Of a stretch of 64,000 nt of DNA, positions 1 through 8,697 are shown piece by piece (the stretch's first letter is position 1; every line of letters starts with the position of its first letter). Source of the stretch: Papaver somniferum (Eukaryota > Streptophyta > Magnoliopsida > Ranunculales > Papaveraceae); assembly GCF_003573695.1 (NCBI RefSeq), contig NC_039367.1, forward strand, positions 32,388,442 to 32,452,441. Direction: 5' to 3'. The notes under the pieces were generated by a model that worked only from the letters and a program-made list of their open reading frames with translations, made no database searches and was not told where the DNA came from. A program made the translations under genes and the position numbers.

Positions 1-1779
1 TTTCTGTTGCAAGAATCCCTGAAATTCATGTGACATGTATTCACCTCCATTATCAGATCGCAAAATTTTAATACATGTAGAGAACTGTGTTTCAATATAG
101 GCTAGAAAAGCTTGAAACACAGTGAATACTTCAGCCTTGGTGCGCAGGAAATAAATCCATGTAAAACGGCTGTAGTCATCAATAAACGTAACAAAATATT
201 TATATTGAGCATGTGAGATAACAGGAGTAATACCCCAAACATCAGAATGTATAATCTCAAAACATGTAGTAGCATGACTACCAGATGTAGGAAAAGGTAA
301 AACTTTACTCTTCCCCAACTTACAGGTAGAACAATCAAAATTGAAACTTTTATCTTTGTTACCAAGAAAACCACGATTCATTAATGTTGATAAAATCTCA
401 TTATTCGGATGACCTAAGCGTTTATGCCAAATGGAAGCCTTATTCTCAACTAAAATAGAAGCTAAAGACAAAGTTCTAGGAATCGAAAATTGCAGCGGAA
501 AAATTCTGCCCACTTTAGGCCCCTTCGCGATCACCTTCCCCGACACCTGATCCTGTACAACACAACCATTACGAGAAAAGTGCACATCACAGTTATTATC
601 CACCATTTGACCAACTGAAATAAGGCTAGTAGATAATCCAGGGGAAATAAATACATGACGAAAAGAGGGTGTAATATCTCCAACAGCTGTAATTGGAAGT
701 TTACTGCCATTAGCAATTTCAATATTTTGTGTACCAGTATATTCCCGTACATTGTGTAATAAATCAGATGAGCCAGTCATATGATTGGACGCTCCAGAAT
801 CAACAATCCAAGGAAAGGTAATTGACTTACTATTACCTTGAAGTCCAAGCGCAGAGAAAGCTGAAAGAATCATTTGTTGTATCATTTCTGGAGTAATTGT
901 TGACTGACTAACAGTAGAGGATGAAGCAACAGCTTGAAATGCTAGGGCTTTTCTATTTTCTGGACGTGTAGGACACTCTTTGATAATGTGGCCTTGTTGT
1001 TTGCAATAGTTGCAGAATTTCTTATTGCAATTGCGTGCAATATGCCCAAATTCTTTGCAACTATAGCATTGTGATTGCCCTATCACATGATTCCTCCCTT
1101 GAGCAGCATAGGCCAGATTGACCAAATCAGTCGTTTCTTTCTGCCCACTTATAGCAGCTTGTGTAGCCATCCTTTGTTCCTCACGCAATAATTCACCAAC
1201 ACATATATCTAATGAGGGAACCGGATTTCTGTTCAACAATCCAGCTCGCGCAGTCTCAAACTCTGGTCTCAATTTCATCAAGAATTGATCCCGCTGGGTT
1301 TCCTCATGCACTGCCTGAAGACCTTCCAACGTCTCTTGAGAGACCTTAGAATAAATAATACCAGAATACTCGCTCCAGAGGTTAATAAAATCAGAATAAT
1401 ATTGCTCAATGGAAAGATTACCTTGACTGAATTGACTGATTTCAAGTTCAAGTTGAAAGCGCCGCGCAGTATTTTCTTGGTGATAAATACGTCTCAGGTA
1501 ATCCCACATTTGTTTTGCTGTATGAAAAGAACGCAGATTATTGACCATACGTGGCTCAATAGTTGCTAAAATCCAAGAAATGATGCGAGCATCTTTGGTT
1601 TCCCATTGCGCAAGTTCCTCAACGTCTGTAGGCTTTGAAGAACTGCCGTCGATATGATTCCAAAGTGTCTTCCCTTTCAAGAACATTCTGAACTGAAACT
1701 CCCAGGCAACATAGTTCTTACCTGTAAGCCTGATTGCAAATGTCTCCGAGGATTTGCCAGAAAAATGTTCGATAGACAT
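1..1779 (-). CDS. Copia retrotransposon gag-protease-integrase polyprotein, 3' part outside window
   Basis: I translated the minus strand from the ATG at 1779 to base 1 and found 593 codons with no stop. In order it encodes a Copia-type Gag, two CCHC zinc knuckles (CYSCKEFGHIARNC at 1064-1023 and CNYCKQQGHIIKEC just after), an aspartic protease with active site DSGA near 799-788, a GAG-preintegrase domain (WHKRLGH followed by CSTC) and the integrase core with its first two catalytic Asp residues (IHSDVWG near 243, LRSDNGGEY near 60). The family makes one polyprotein that forms cytoplasmic virus-like particles, reverse-transcribes its RNA and integrates the cDNA. RT and RNase H would lie left of base 1. 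The start is the first ATG after the primer site. The open frame contrasts with every other retroelement here and implies a fairly recent insertion. Confidence 0.95.
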   Translation of the reverse strand, partial: MSIEHFSGKSSETFAIRLTGKNYVAWEFQFRMFLKGKTLWNHIDGSSSKPTDVEELAQWETKDARIISWILATIEPRMVNNLRSFHTAKQMWDYLRRIYHQENTARRFQLELEISQFSQGNLSIEQYYSDFINLWSEYSGIIYSKVSQETLEGLQAVHEETQRDQFLMKLRPEFETARAGLLNRNPVPSLDICVGELLREEQRMATQAAISGQKETTDLVNLAYAAQGRNHVIGQSQCYSCKEFGHIARNCNKKFCNYCKQQGHIIKECPTRPENRKALAFQAVASSSTVSQSTITPEMIQQMILSAFSALGLQGNSKSITFPWIVDSGASNHMTGSSDLLHNVREYTGTQNIEIANGSKLPITAVGDITPSFRHVFISPGLSTSLISVGQMVDNNCDVHFSRNGCVVQDQVSGKVIAKGPKVGRIFPLQFSIPRTLSLASILVENKASIWHKRLGHPNNEILSTLMNRGFLGNKDKSFNFDCSTCKLGKSKVLPFPTSGSHATTCFEIIHSDVWGITPVISHAQYKYFVTFIDDYSRFTWIYFLRTKAEVFTVFQAFLAYIETQFSTCIKILRSDNGGEYMSHEFQGFLQQK

Positions 1780-1877
1780 CTCTAAAAAATAAAACCAAAA
1801 TTGTTGAAAATCAACCTAAAACCAAGACGAGACGAAAAGACAGCCCAAAGAGAAAAAAAATCAGAAACTGATTGCTG

Positions 1878-1889
1878 GCTCTGATGCCA
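1878..1889 (-). promoter_or_regulatory. Copia primer-binding site (tRNA-iMet)
   Basis: On the minus strand the bases read TGGCATCAGAGC, one change from the canonical plant Copia site TGGTATCAGAGC. It directly abuts the 5' LTR, whose last bases in element sense are GATTGACA, and lies about 100 bases before the gag ATG. Confidence 0.88.
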
Positions 1890-2694
1890 TGTCAATCTAA
1901 ATGCTAAATGGCTGAATGCCTTCTCTATTCATTTCATTCTCTATAAATAAGATCATTGTACAGCCTATAACAGGCAACAAAATATAGAACTAATGGTATA
2001 TCCTATTTGGCTAACTATTCTAAGTAATATATACAATTACATGCAAAGAAGAATAATCCTAATTTGAGCCACAATATATCTGCAAAGAATCCTGAATTAA
2101 CTACCAGTGATACAGCCAACAGTAGTCCTAGCATATATACCAAGTAAATGGGAAGCAATGTACCAACTACCAAGTAAGTTTACAACTGCATACATTTATC
2201 AATGGATCCAGTTTTCCAATACAAAGATATGTCAATAACTTTTATCTTGAATTCTCTACACATGTCAGCAAGACCTAGACTGGACATAATTGTGTGCAAG
2301 CAAATGTAACCCAAGTACTAGCTAACAATGGTCAGTACTATTTGGCCTGCCCTGTATGTAACAAGAAAAGGTGCACCCAAATTAATGTCAGGTACTGTGT
2401 TCACATATCAGTATGAATATGATCATAACAAACAACAATATCTATATCATAATACCTTCTCCGCTTTCAAGTCGAACATCCTACTCCCTAATCTGTTTTT
2501 GTAGTTTTACATAGTTGAGCCAAAGAAATGCATTTAAATATGGCTCAACTGTTCATGTTGTGCTATAAGAACCAACAGATCCATGCAAATAATTCCAATA
2601 ACATTTGATTTGGGTATAAAATTTTGAAACAGTCAAAAAAGAATGCATACTCATGAACATGCTGTACAAGACCAGAAAATTTGAAATTACTCAC
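1890..2694 (-). mobile_element. 5' LTR of the Copia element, then probable PME intron 1 sequence
   Basis: The inner LTR edge is at 1890 (element sense ends in CA, next to the primer site). A TATA-like TATTTATA at 1949-1942 could drive the element. The outer LTR edge cannot be fixed because the other LTR is outside the window; plus-strand CAACA words near 2121 and 2435 are candidate termini. Beyond it, up to the splice donor at 2694, is AT-rich non-coding sequence that I read as the first intron of the pectinesterase gene. Confidence 0.6.
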
Positions 2695-3013
2695 TTAGGG
2701 TTGCCGAATCTTGAGTCCCAAAGCCACTTGCACTGTTTCGATGCCCAATGATCTTCGTAACTAACATACCCTCCCCTCTGAAAACAAGATTCATCTTGTT
2801 TTGGGGAATCAAGACATTTTCCTTGTAAGTCCCTTTTCTAATGTGAATGAAATATGGTAATTTGCTTAAAGAAGGAGATGCTTCCACTGCTTCATTAATG
2901 GTTCTATAATCTCCGGAACCATCAGTAGCTACGGTAAGGTTGGATGATTGTGAAGAACATATTTTCAATAGAGAGAACAAGCATATTAGAAGAATCTTGT
3001 TTGCATAGGCCAT
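2695..3013 (-). CDS. Pectin methylesterase, first exon only
   Basis: The frame starts at ATG 3013 with a hydrophobic signal peptide (MAYANKILLICLFSLLKICS) and enters the pectinesterase domain at once: VATDGSGDYRTINEAVEASP, then IHIRKGTYKENV containing the family GTYKE motif, then GFGTQDSATL. It ends at a strong splice donor, GTGAGT at 2694-2689, after 106 codons plus one base (phase 1); read through, it meets a stop within a few codons. Pectinesterases de-esterify homogalacturonan in the cell wall and need about 310 residues. The catalytic motifs (QDTL, DFIFG, LGRPW types) would be in later exons to the left, not in the window. There is no N-terminal PRO (inhibitor-like) domain, so this is a short, type-2-like form. 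Whether the gene is complete beyond the Copia insertion is unknown. Confidence 0.82.
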
Positions 3014-3140
3014 TATAGAGATTGAGATGAGAATGAGTAAAAGAGTGAAAGAGTTAAGCTGAGAGCTTGTAATTGAGAATTTGGCTTTGTTTTCTTATGC
3101 TGTTTCCAAGTTCTAAGTTGTTGTTACAATCAACAGAAAT

Positions 3141-3310
3141 TGCCTTCAAGTGACTCATAATTTTGAGACACCATTGTAGAGAAGAAGGAGATGAGAGTAA
3201 AGTTGAGAGCGTTGTTTCAGTCAAAAATGGGTTTGCCTTCAAGTTTTAAAATTGCTCATAATCTTGAGACACAATTGTAGAGAAGAAGGAGATGAGAACA
3301 AAGTTCAGAG
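3141..3310. repeat. Two diverged tandem copies, period about 93 bp
   Basis: A block starting TGCCTTCAAG and containing GTAGAGAAGAAGGAGATGAG occurs at 3141-3209 and again at 3234-3310, with small indels. It lies just upstream of the pectinesterase start, in its 5' UTR or promoter. Confidence 0.75.
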
Positions 3311-3421
3311 TAATTGTAATTGAGAGTGAAGTTGAGTAATTTAGAGATGGGATAGGTTTTGCATTTAAGTTTTATTGTGATTACCATTTCTGGATACTCC
3401 TAGTGGGAGTAGTTGTAGCAA

Positions 3422-3445
3422 AAGTAAGCCATAATAGGCTTACTT
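3422..3445. other. Short perfect inverted repeat
   Basis: AAGTAAGCC, a six-base spacer ATAATA, then GGCTTACTT make a perfect 9-bp stem. It lies between the pectinesterase 5' region and the ABCE remnant. No function can be assigned. Confidence 0.6.
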
Positions 3446-3819
3446 CTTCTGCTGGAAGACTACATCAGTAGTGTGAAGCTTCAAAGAAGGGACTTGGTAA
3501 AACCAATATCCATTTTGGGATATTTGGATTTGAATCAATTTAAGTAGAACTTAAATATGGAGTTGTTTCATGTCTCTGTCAAAAAGACAGTATCAAGGTT
3601 GGAAATTGTTTTAGTCATAATTTTAGTCCCCACCACCCCACCCCTCAGAGGAAAACCCACAATTTCCTTCTTCTTATCATTAATTTCAATGATTAAGTAC
3701 CTGAATTGTTGAAAATTGTTTTCATTTAGAGATTAATGGTTCAAGAATATCATCTGATACTGAAACGAGTGAAGTTACATGTATTAGTAGTACTATTGAT
3801 AGTCTTAGAGTAAATGGGT

Positions 3820-4256
3820 TCAGTTGAATTTGAACTTATCCGGCTCATATAAAAACTTTACTTTCTTGATATCTCGATTCTCTCGGTTTCATTATTTGCT
3901 TACGATCATAGATAAAGAAGAAGAACAAACAAATCAAAGAAGGGTCTTAGAAATTTCATTTCTTTTTCACACTGACACACACACAGTACTCACATGTTCT
4001 GTCTGTGATTTCTCCCAATTCAATTAGGGCTTTTCATGTGTTAAATTATTATTTATAAGTTTATGTTTTTCTGATTTTGTTCTCTTTTATCTTTGATGGG
4101 TTTTTCTCAGATTTTAATTTTATTTACTTTTTGTAGGAATTTGATTTTTCAGTGGGTTTGAGAAGTGACGGCAACAGCAAGCATGGCAGCTGCAACAATT
4201 GCAGCCTTCTTGCATACTTAGACTGGAACTAAAGAATTTTGCTGTTAGGCTTGGCT
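3820..4256 (+). other. Possible promoter and 5' UTR with intron of the ABCE remnant
   Basis: A TATA-like CATATAAAAA is at 3846-3855. Downstream is a pyrimidine-rich leader, a GT-rich stretch ending in an acceptor-like TTTTTGTAG at about 4137, and a short ATG reading of 11 codons from 4163. This has the look of a plant 5' UTR with an intron. I infer it belonged to the gene whose remains follow, but the link is not proven. Confidence 0.35.
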
Positions 4257-4900
4257 GTTAACTAGCCTTCTTGCAGAATAGAATGCTTCAAGTTGAAACC
4301 CGACGAGGTAGAGACTTCAGATGCAGCTTTACCTGAATTTAATGTGTGATTCAAACCCCAGGAGATCAGTCCTTAATCTCCATCTTCTGTTGAAAACTTT
4401 CTGCACCAAAGAATCTGTGATTCATGCATGCATCCTCAGTTTGTGTCAGATGTCAGGAAAGCACTCCAAATTGAGCAATTTGGATCAACAAGTTAAGGAT
4501 CTCTCAGGTGTAGAGCGGCAAAGAGTTACCATATGTCTTCGCCTTGAGAAGTAGCCATACTTTGATCTTCAATTTCATTTTACGATGGCATTTATAGTTT
4601 GTTAGATTATTCTCGTTCGGTACTGACTTCATGGCAGAAAATTGATTTGAATAAGAGCAGTTGATTACAATTTGGTGGTTTCAGTTTAATTCATCCTGCG
4701 GATAATATCTGATAGATGAGCCAAGTGCTTATCTTGATTCGGGTTCATGCAAAGAAGATTGCTTTCCTCGATGATCATGATTTCATAATGGCTACTTGTC
4801 TTGCTGATAGGGACGATTGGGTATGTATGATATTGACTGTACTCACAATGCTCCGAAGTCTCTGTTGTCAGGGATGAACCTTTTCCTATCTGTAAGCCGC
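4257..4900 (+). pseudogene. ABCE / RNase L inhibitor (RLI) gene fragment, degenerate
   Basis: Reading across frames recovers consecutive blocks of the second nucleotide-binding domain of ABCE ATPases: LKPDEVETSDAALPEFNV (about 4295-4348), HPQFVSDVRKALQIEQF (about 4429-4480), the ABC signature as DLSGVERQRVTICL (about 4498-4540, normally LSGGE), the Walker B region DEPSAYLDS (about 4716-4742), HAKKIAF..DHDFIMATCLADR (about 4747-4812), and SLLSGMNLFLS (about 4858-4890) ending at a donor-like GTAAGC. ABCE proteins are essential, highly conserved ribosome-recycling ATPases, so stops in the frame, at least two frameshifts, the changed signature and the lost EQRI..KVIKRF segment show this copy is dead. 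A non-matching stretch at about 4553-4695 sits where an intron would fall, so it is a decayed genomic copy rather than a processed one. Confidence 0.85.
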
Positions 4901-5265
4901 ATTTGTAGCGTGTATTGCTCTAGATATTTCTAGCTCAGATCATATGTTCTTATTTTCAATGATTTGTATTCGTGTTGCCTAAATAGAGAAGACCATCACC
5001 ACAGTGAAACAAACTGACGTGTTTTAGATTGAAAATGAAGCAAGAGAAAATGTTAATCTACCATATAGCATCTGACATGTTTTACAGAGCTGAAACTATG
5101 CGGTGCGGTGCAGCTGTTCTTTTGATGCTACTTAGTATGTCTTCTCCTGCTTCGTACAAATATAGAAGTTCAGTAATCTCCCTTTATGAGGCACCACTGA
5201 AGCAGAAATTGAGAGTTGGGCTTAGTTTTGAGAGCTGTAAGCATGTACAGTCCAAGTTGGACTAG

Positions 5266-5689
5266 TTTTGTACTATTTTCCCCTTCCTGGATTTTCTTGT
5301 AATAACCTTGTGTGTTCGTAATCTGAACGGAATGTCTATGTCTAGAGTAATCCTTGTTCTATCTGCCACTTTCAGCTGTGTAATTTATTTACTCCAAGGC
5401 CATGACTCAAATATGTCATGTATCTGACCCAAAATATTGACTTGGGGTAAAAGAATAAAATAAATAATTCTTCCATGATTAAAATCTGTCACGTGACATA
5501 AAATCTAAATTTGATTATAGTCAACTAATACTACTACGCAGAAGACATATGCCAATCTTTAAAACACAGCCAATTTTTCATCAAATGTTAAAAGATATTT
5601 CCTGCCATCGGATTTGTGCCGTAGATGGCCGGCCAAATCCATTTTAGAAAATTTCTTATTTGGTTTTAAGACTATAAGGTTATTTACAG
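5266..5689. other. Non-coding spacer after the ABCE remnant
   Basis: AT-rich sequence with no credible coding frame or repeat. It may contain the decayed 3' end of the ABCE copy, which I cannot recognise after about 4900. Confidence 0.5.
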
Positions 5690-5856
5690 TAGGGTCCAAC
5701 CGGATTTTACCCTTATCCTAGAGTCCAAAGTTTTTTGAAAATATGGAAATGACTAATATACCCTTTTGTTTAAATACGTGTGAAATAACATACTTCTACC
5801 AAATCGAGATTTTATTTATCTGGAGGTCCAAATTTAATTAAAACATATAAAGGACC

Positions 5857-6048
5857 ACAAATTTGAGTACATATCTGCTACATTGTTTACAAATTTGAGT
5901 ACATATATGCCACACTGCTTACAAATTTGAGTACATGTCTGCCACACTGTTTACAAATCCGAGTACATATCTGCTACACTACTTACAAATCTGAGTATAT
6001 ATCTGCCGCGCTGCTTACATATAGAGTATGTATCCGTTGGACTTATTG
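5857..6048. repeat. 32-bp tandem repeat, six units
   Basis: Units begin at 5857, 5889, 5921, 5953, 5985 and 6017, exactly 32 bases apart, with core ACAAATTTGAGTACATAT followed by CTGCTACACTGCTT-like sequence. The last unit is the most diverged. The array runs directly into a longer-period array. Confidence 0.93.
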
Positions 6049-6099
6049 AACCTGTAAATGTGACCAGAATATAACAATATTAAAACACAGCAACAAAAC

Positions 6100-7170
6100 T
6101 AGCATCTATTTCAGTATTTCGCATACATACTCATGCATCTAACCAAAATAAAGTGGCAAAACTATGAATAAAACAGAATAAAAGAAGTTTTTATCAGTAC
6201 GACATATACGTACTGCGGATTCATAAACTAAAAACTCAATTACATGTCAAGAAGTGATGAATCGATGAATATAACCGAATCAAAGCACATACTTCAATAT
6301 TTCACATACAAACTCATGGATCAAACCAAAAAAAAGTGGCAAAACTCTGAATAAAATAGAATCTGAAGAAGTTTCAACCAGTACGACATATATGTACTGC
6401 GAAATTCATGAACTAAAACTCAATTGCATGTCAAGAAAAAATGATGAATCCATAAAATCTAACCGAATCAAAGCACATATTTCAGTATTCCATATACGTA
6501 CTCCTGGATCAAACCAAAAAAATAAGAGAAAACCTATAGATTCATAGTAAACACAAAAATAAAACAGTACGTCATATATGTACTGATGGTTAATACATAA
6601 AAGAAAACTGAAAAACAAACCAAAAACCATAAAAATATCAGATCTACTAATGAAATAAACATAAGACATGATTTTTTGTTTACATCTAACTTGTTTCATC
6701 AAAATCCACCAGTATATCATATACGTACCGCTGATTAATACGCAAAAGCAACTCAAAAGCATATCAAAAACAAACAAAATGAAACTAAAATCAGTTGCAT
6801 GTGAAAACCAAGTAATGAATCTATCAAAACATAATCGAAACACTTTTTTTCAGTATTCCATATATATGCTTCTATATCGAAGAAAAAATATACAAAACTA
6901 CAAAAATAACAAAATTAACCATAATTTTTCCGTACACCATATATGTACTGCTGATTCATAATCTAAATTTCAGCTGCATGTGAAAAACAAGTAAGTAATC
7001 TATGAAAAATAGAACGAAACACTTTTATTTGAGTATTCCATATATGTACTTCTGGATCAAACAAGAAAAATCTCCAAAACTATAAAAAACAACAAAATTA
7101 TAGCAGTATATTTTAGTATACCAAATATGTATTTTTGATTCATAGTCTAAAAATCAGCTGCATGTGAAAA
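6100..7170. repeat. Tandem array with about 182-bp period
   Basis: Two landmarks recur. TTCAGTATTCCATATA-like sequence occurs near 6111, 6292, 6480, 6849 and 7029. CAGTACGACATATACGTACTG-like sequence occurs near 6199, 6381, 6566, 6709, 6930 and 7110. Most spacings are 180-188 bases, with one short and one long interval, so about six units are present. Each unit also carries a TGCATGTGAAAAACAAG or TGCATGTCAAGAA word. The long frames across it on both strands are by-products of the repeat. Confidence 0.85.
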
Positions 7171-7610
7171 ACAAGAGAGCATCATGAGATCGAACTACCA
7201 AAACCGTAAAAAGAAAGTGAAAACATCATGAAATCGATCGAATTTTCATGATTCAGTTGAGAAACAAAACAAAACCAAAAACAAAGAAGAACTGGAGAAA
7301 AGATTACGTGACATACTTGTAAAACCACGAAACATCTTCACAAACCCTAGGTCTAAACTTCATAAGAGGCAACAGCAGAGAAGAGGAGAGGGAGAGAGAA
7401 AAAACGGATCTGAGAAGAAAAAGAAAATTGAGAAAAGTTGGCTTTTATTTCTGTTATATATAGTGAAGGCTATTTTGGGAATTCTTAAAATGCACGTAAT
7501 AGGTTACACATGTGTGCAGGACCTGGGCTTAAAAAATTGGGTCCATTTTTCTCTTTTCTTTTGACCTCCGGTTACTGGGCTTGAGTGGATAGACCTACCA
7601 CTAACTAAGA
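7171..7610 (-). promoter_or_regulatory. Promoter-like and first-exon-like segment on the minus strand
   Basis: On the minus strand a TATA box (CTATATATAAC, 7463-7453) is followed by a purine/pyrimidine-skewed leader (CTCTCTCCCTCTCC-like) and, about 120 bases on, an ATG at about 7336 with 25 codons in frame. It has the layout of a plant promoter, 5' UTR and first exon, running into the 182-bp array. No protein family is recognisable. It could be a host gene fragment carried by a transposon. Confidence 0.35.
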
Positions 7611-7774
7611 ACACTATAAAAGTACCTACAGGTAATTCCTACATCCATTTTTGACTTCACCCCACAATCAAATTTTTCATAGTAGATTTTTTTTTTGAAG
7701 CATTGCATAGTAGATGATCATACGATATTATCCACCTCCTTGGTGATTTAATTGTTTAAATTTAATCCTAAAGT

Positions 7775-8678
7775 CTAAATCCAAAGTTTTTTCCAGTAGC
7801 AAGTAGCAGGTCGACTAGAGAATATTTCCTAAGAGTCGAACATAGGTTTTACGCCGGCCTGTCCGAGCCTTGCACAACATGCACTATGGGAAGAAAAAAT
7901 ACTTGACGCTACCCGCGTCGCCATTGTTTCTGTTTTTGGACCAGATGGACAGTAATCACCGTGTTAATGGTATTACGAATTCTCCACCATTAATTCAGAC
8001 ATACTTACACCATGTCCCGGTTGTAGAAGCTACGGGGTGTTACCCCTTCACAATCCTGCCAACTGCAGCGCCACAGGGGTATTCCCCCCTTTCAAAAACT
8101 GCAGGGTTGCCTTTACGTGTTCGCCGATTGGTTGTAAAGAAATTTATTGGAAACAAAGGACAGGGTTGTTAGTCCATATACGTGAAACCCACATCTTCCA
8201 CGCGTATTTCCACCCTCCATGTTTGTCTGTCCAATGCCTGCTCTGGTGAAAGATTTCATTTGCTCAAGTCGTTCTTTACACGCTCGTCCCAAGTTAGCTT
8301 CGGTCGTCCTCTGCGTTGCATCCTTCCTTAAAGCGCGCCTGATGCGACCTACTCGCACTGGGGAATCAGGTGGTCTTCGTTGGAGATGCTCAAACCAGCG
8401 CAGCCGATACTGTGCGAGCATCTCCTTGATTGGCACTACCATAAGTTTCTTACGTACGTACTCATTCCTGATACGGTCATGCCTCGTATGTCCGCATGCC
8501 CACCTCAGCATCCGTATCTCGGCACTCTTCAGTCTCAAAGTGTCCCGACTGTTCATTGCCCAGCAATTCCGCACCGTGCCTGATCGGGGATTTGTAAAAC
8601 TTACCTTTAAGCTTCATCGGAACTTTGCGTTCACAAAGGACGCCAGAAGCCAGACGCCATTTCCCCCAGCCAGATTTG
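7775..8678 (-). pseudogene. 5'-truncated LINE (RTE-like) reverse transcriptase tail
   Basis: On the minus strand, pieces in two frames give the C-terminal part of a plant LINE reverse transcriptase: [13 protein letters not shown] (about 8620-8585), then [21 protein letters not shown] and LAQYRLRWFEHLQRRPPDSPVRVGR (within 8526-8335), followed by about 550 bases of decayed 3' sequence. The whole is bracketed by an exact 18-bp duplication, TAAATTTAATCCTAAAGT, at 7757-7774 and 8679-8696, as expected of target-primed insertion. Only the extreme 3' end inserted; there is no endonuclease or RT core. Plus-strand frames over this interval are antisense to the LINE. Confidence 0.9.
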
Positions 8679-8697
8679 TAAATTTAATCCTAAAGTA

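Noticed and set aside
5857..6048. CRISPR-like array (32-bp units)
   Set aside because: The repeats are contiguous without unique spacers, and the context is plant nuclear DNA.
6406..6961. Frames of 97 and 145 codons on both strands
   Set aside because: They run through the approximately 182-bp tandem array; low-complexity, Phe/Tyr- or Lys/Asn-rich products follow from the AT-rich repeat.
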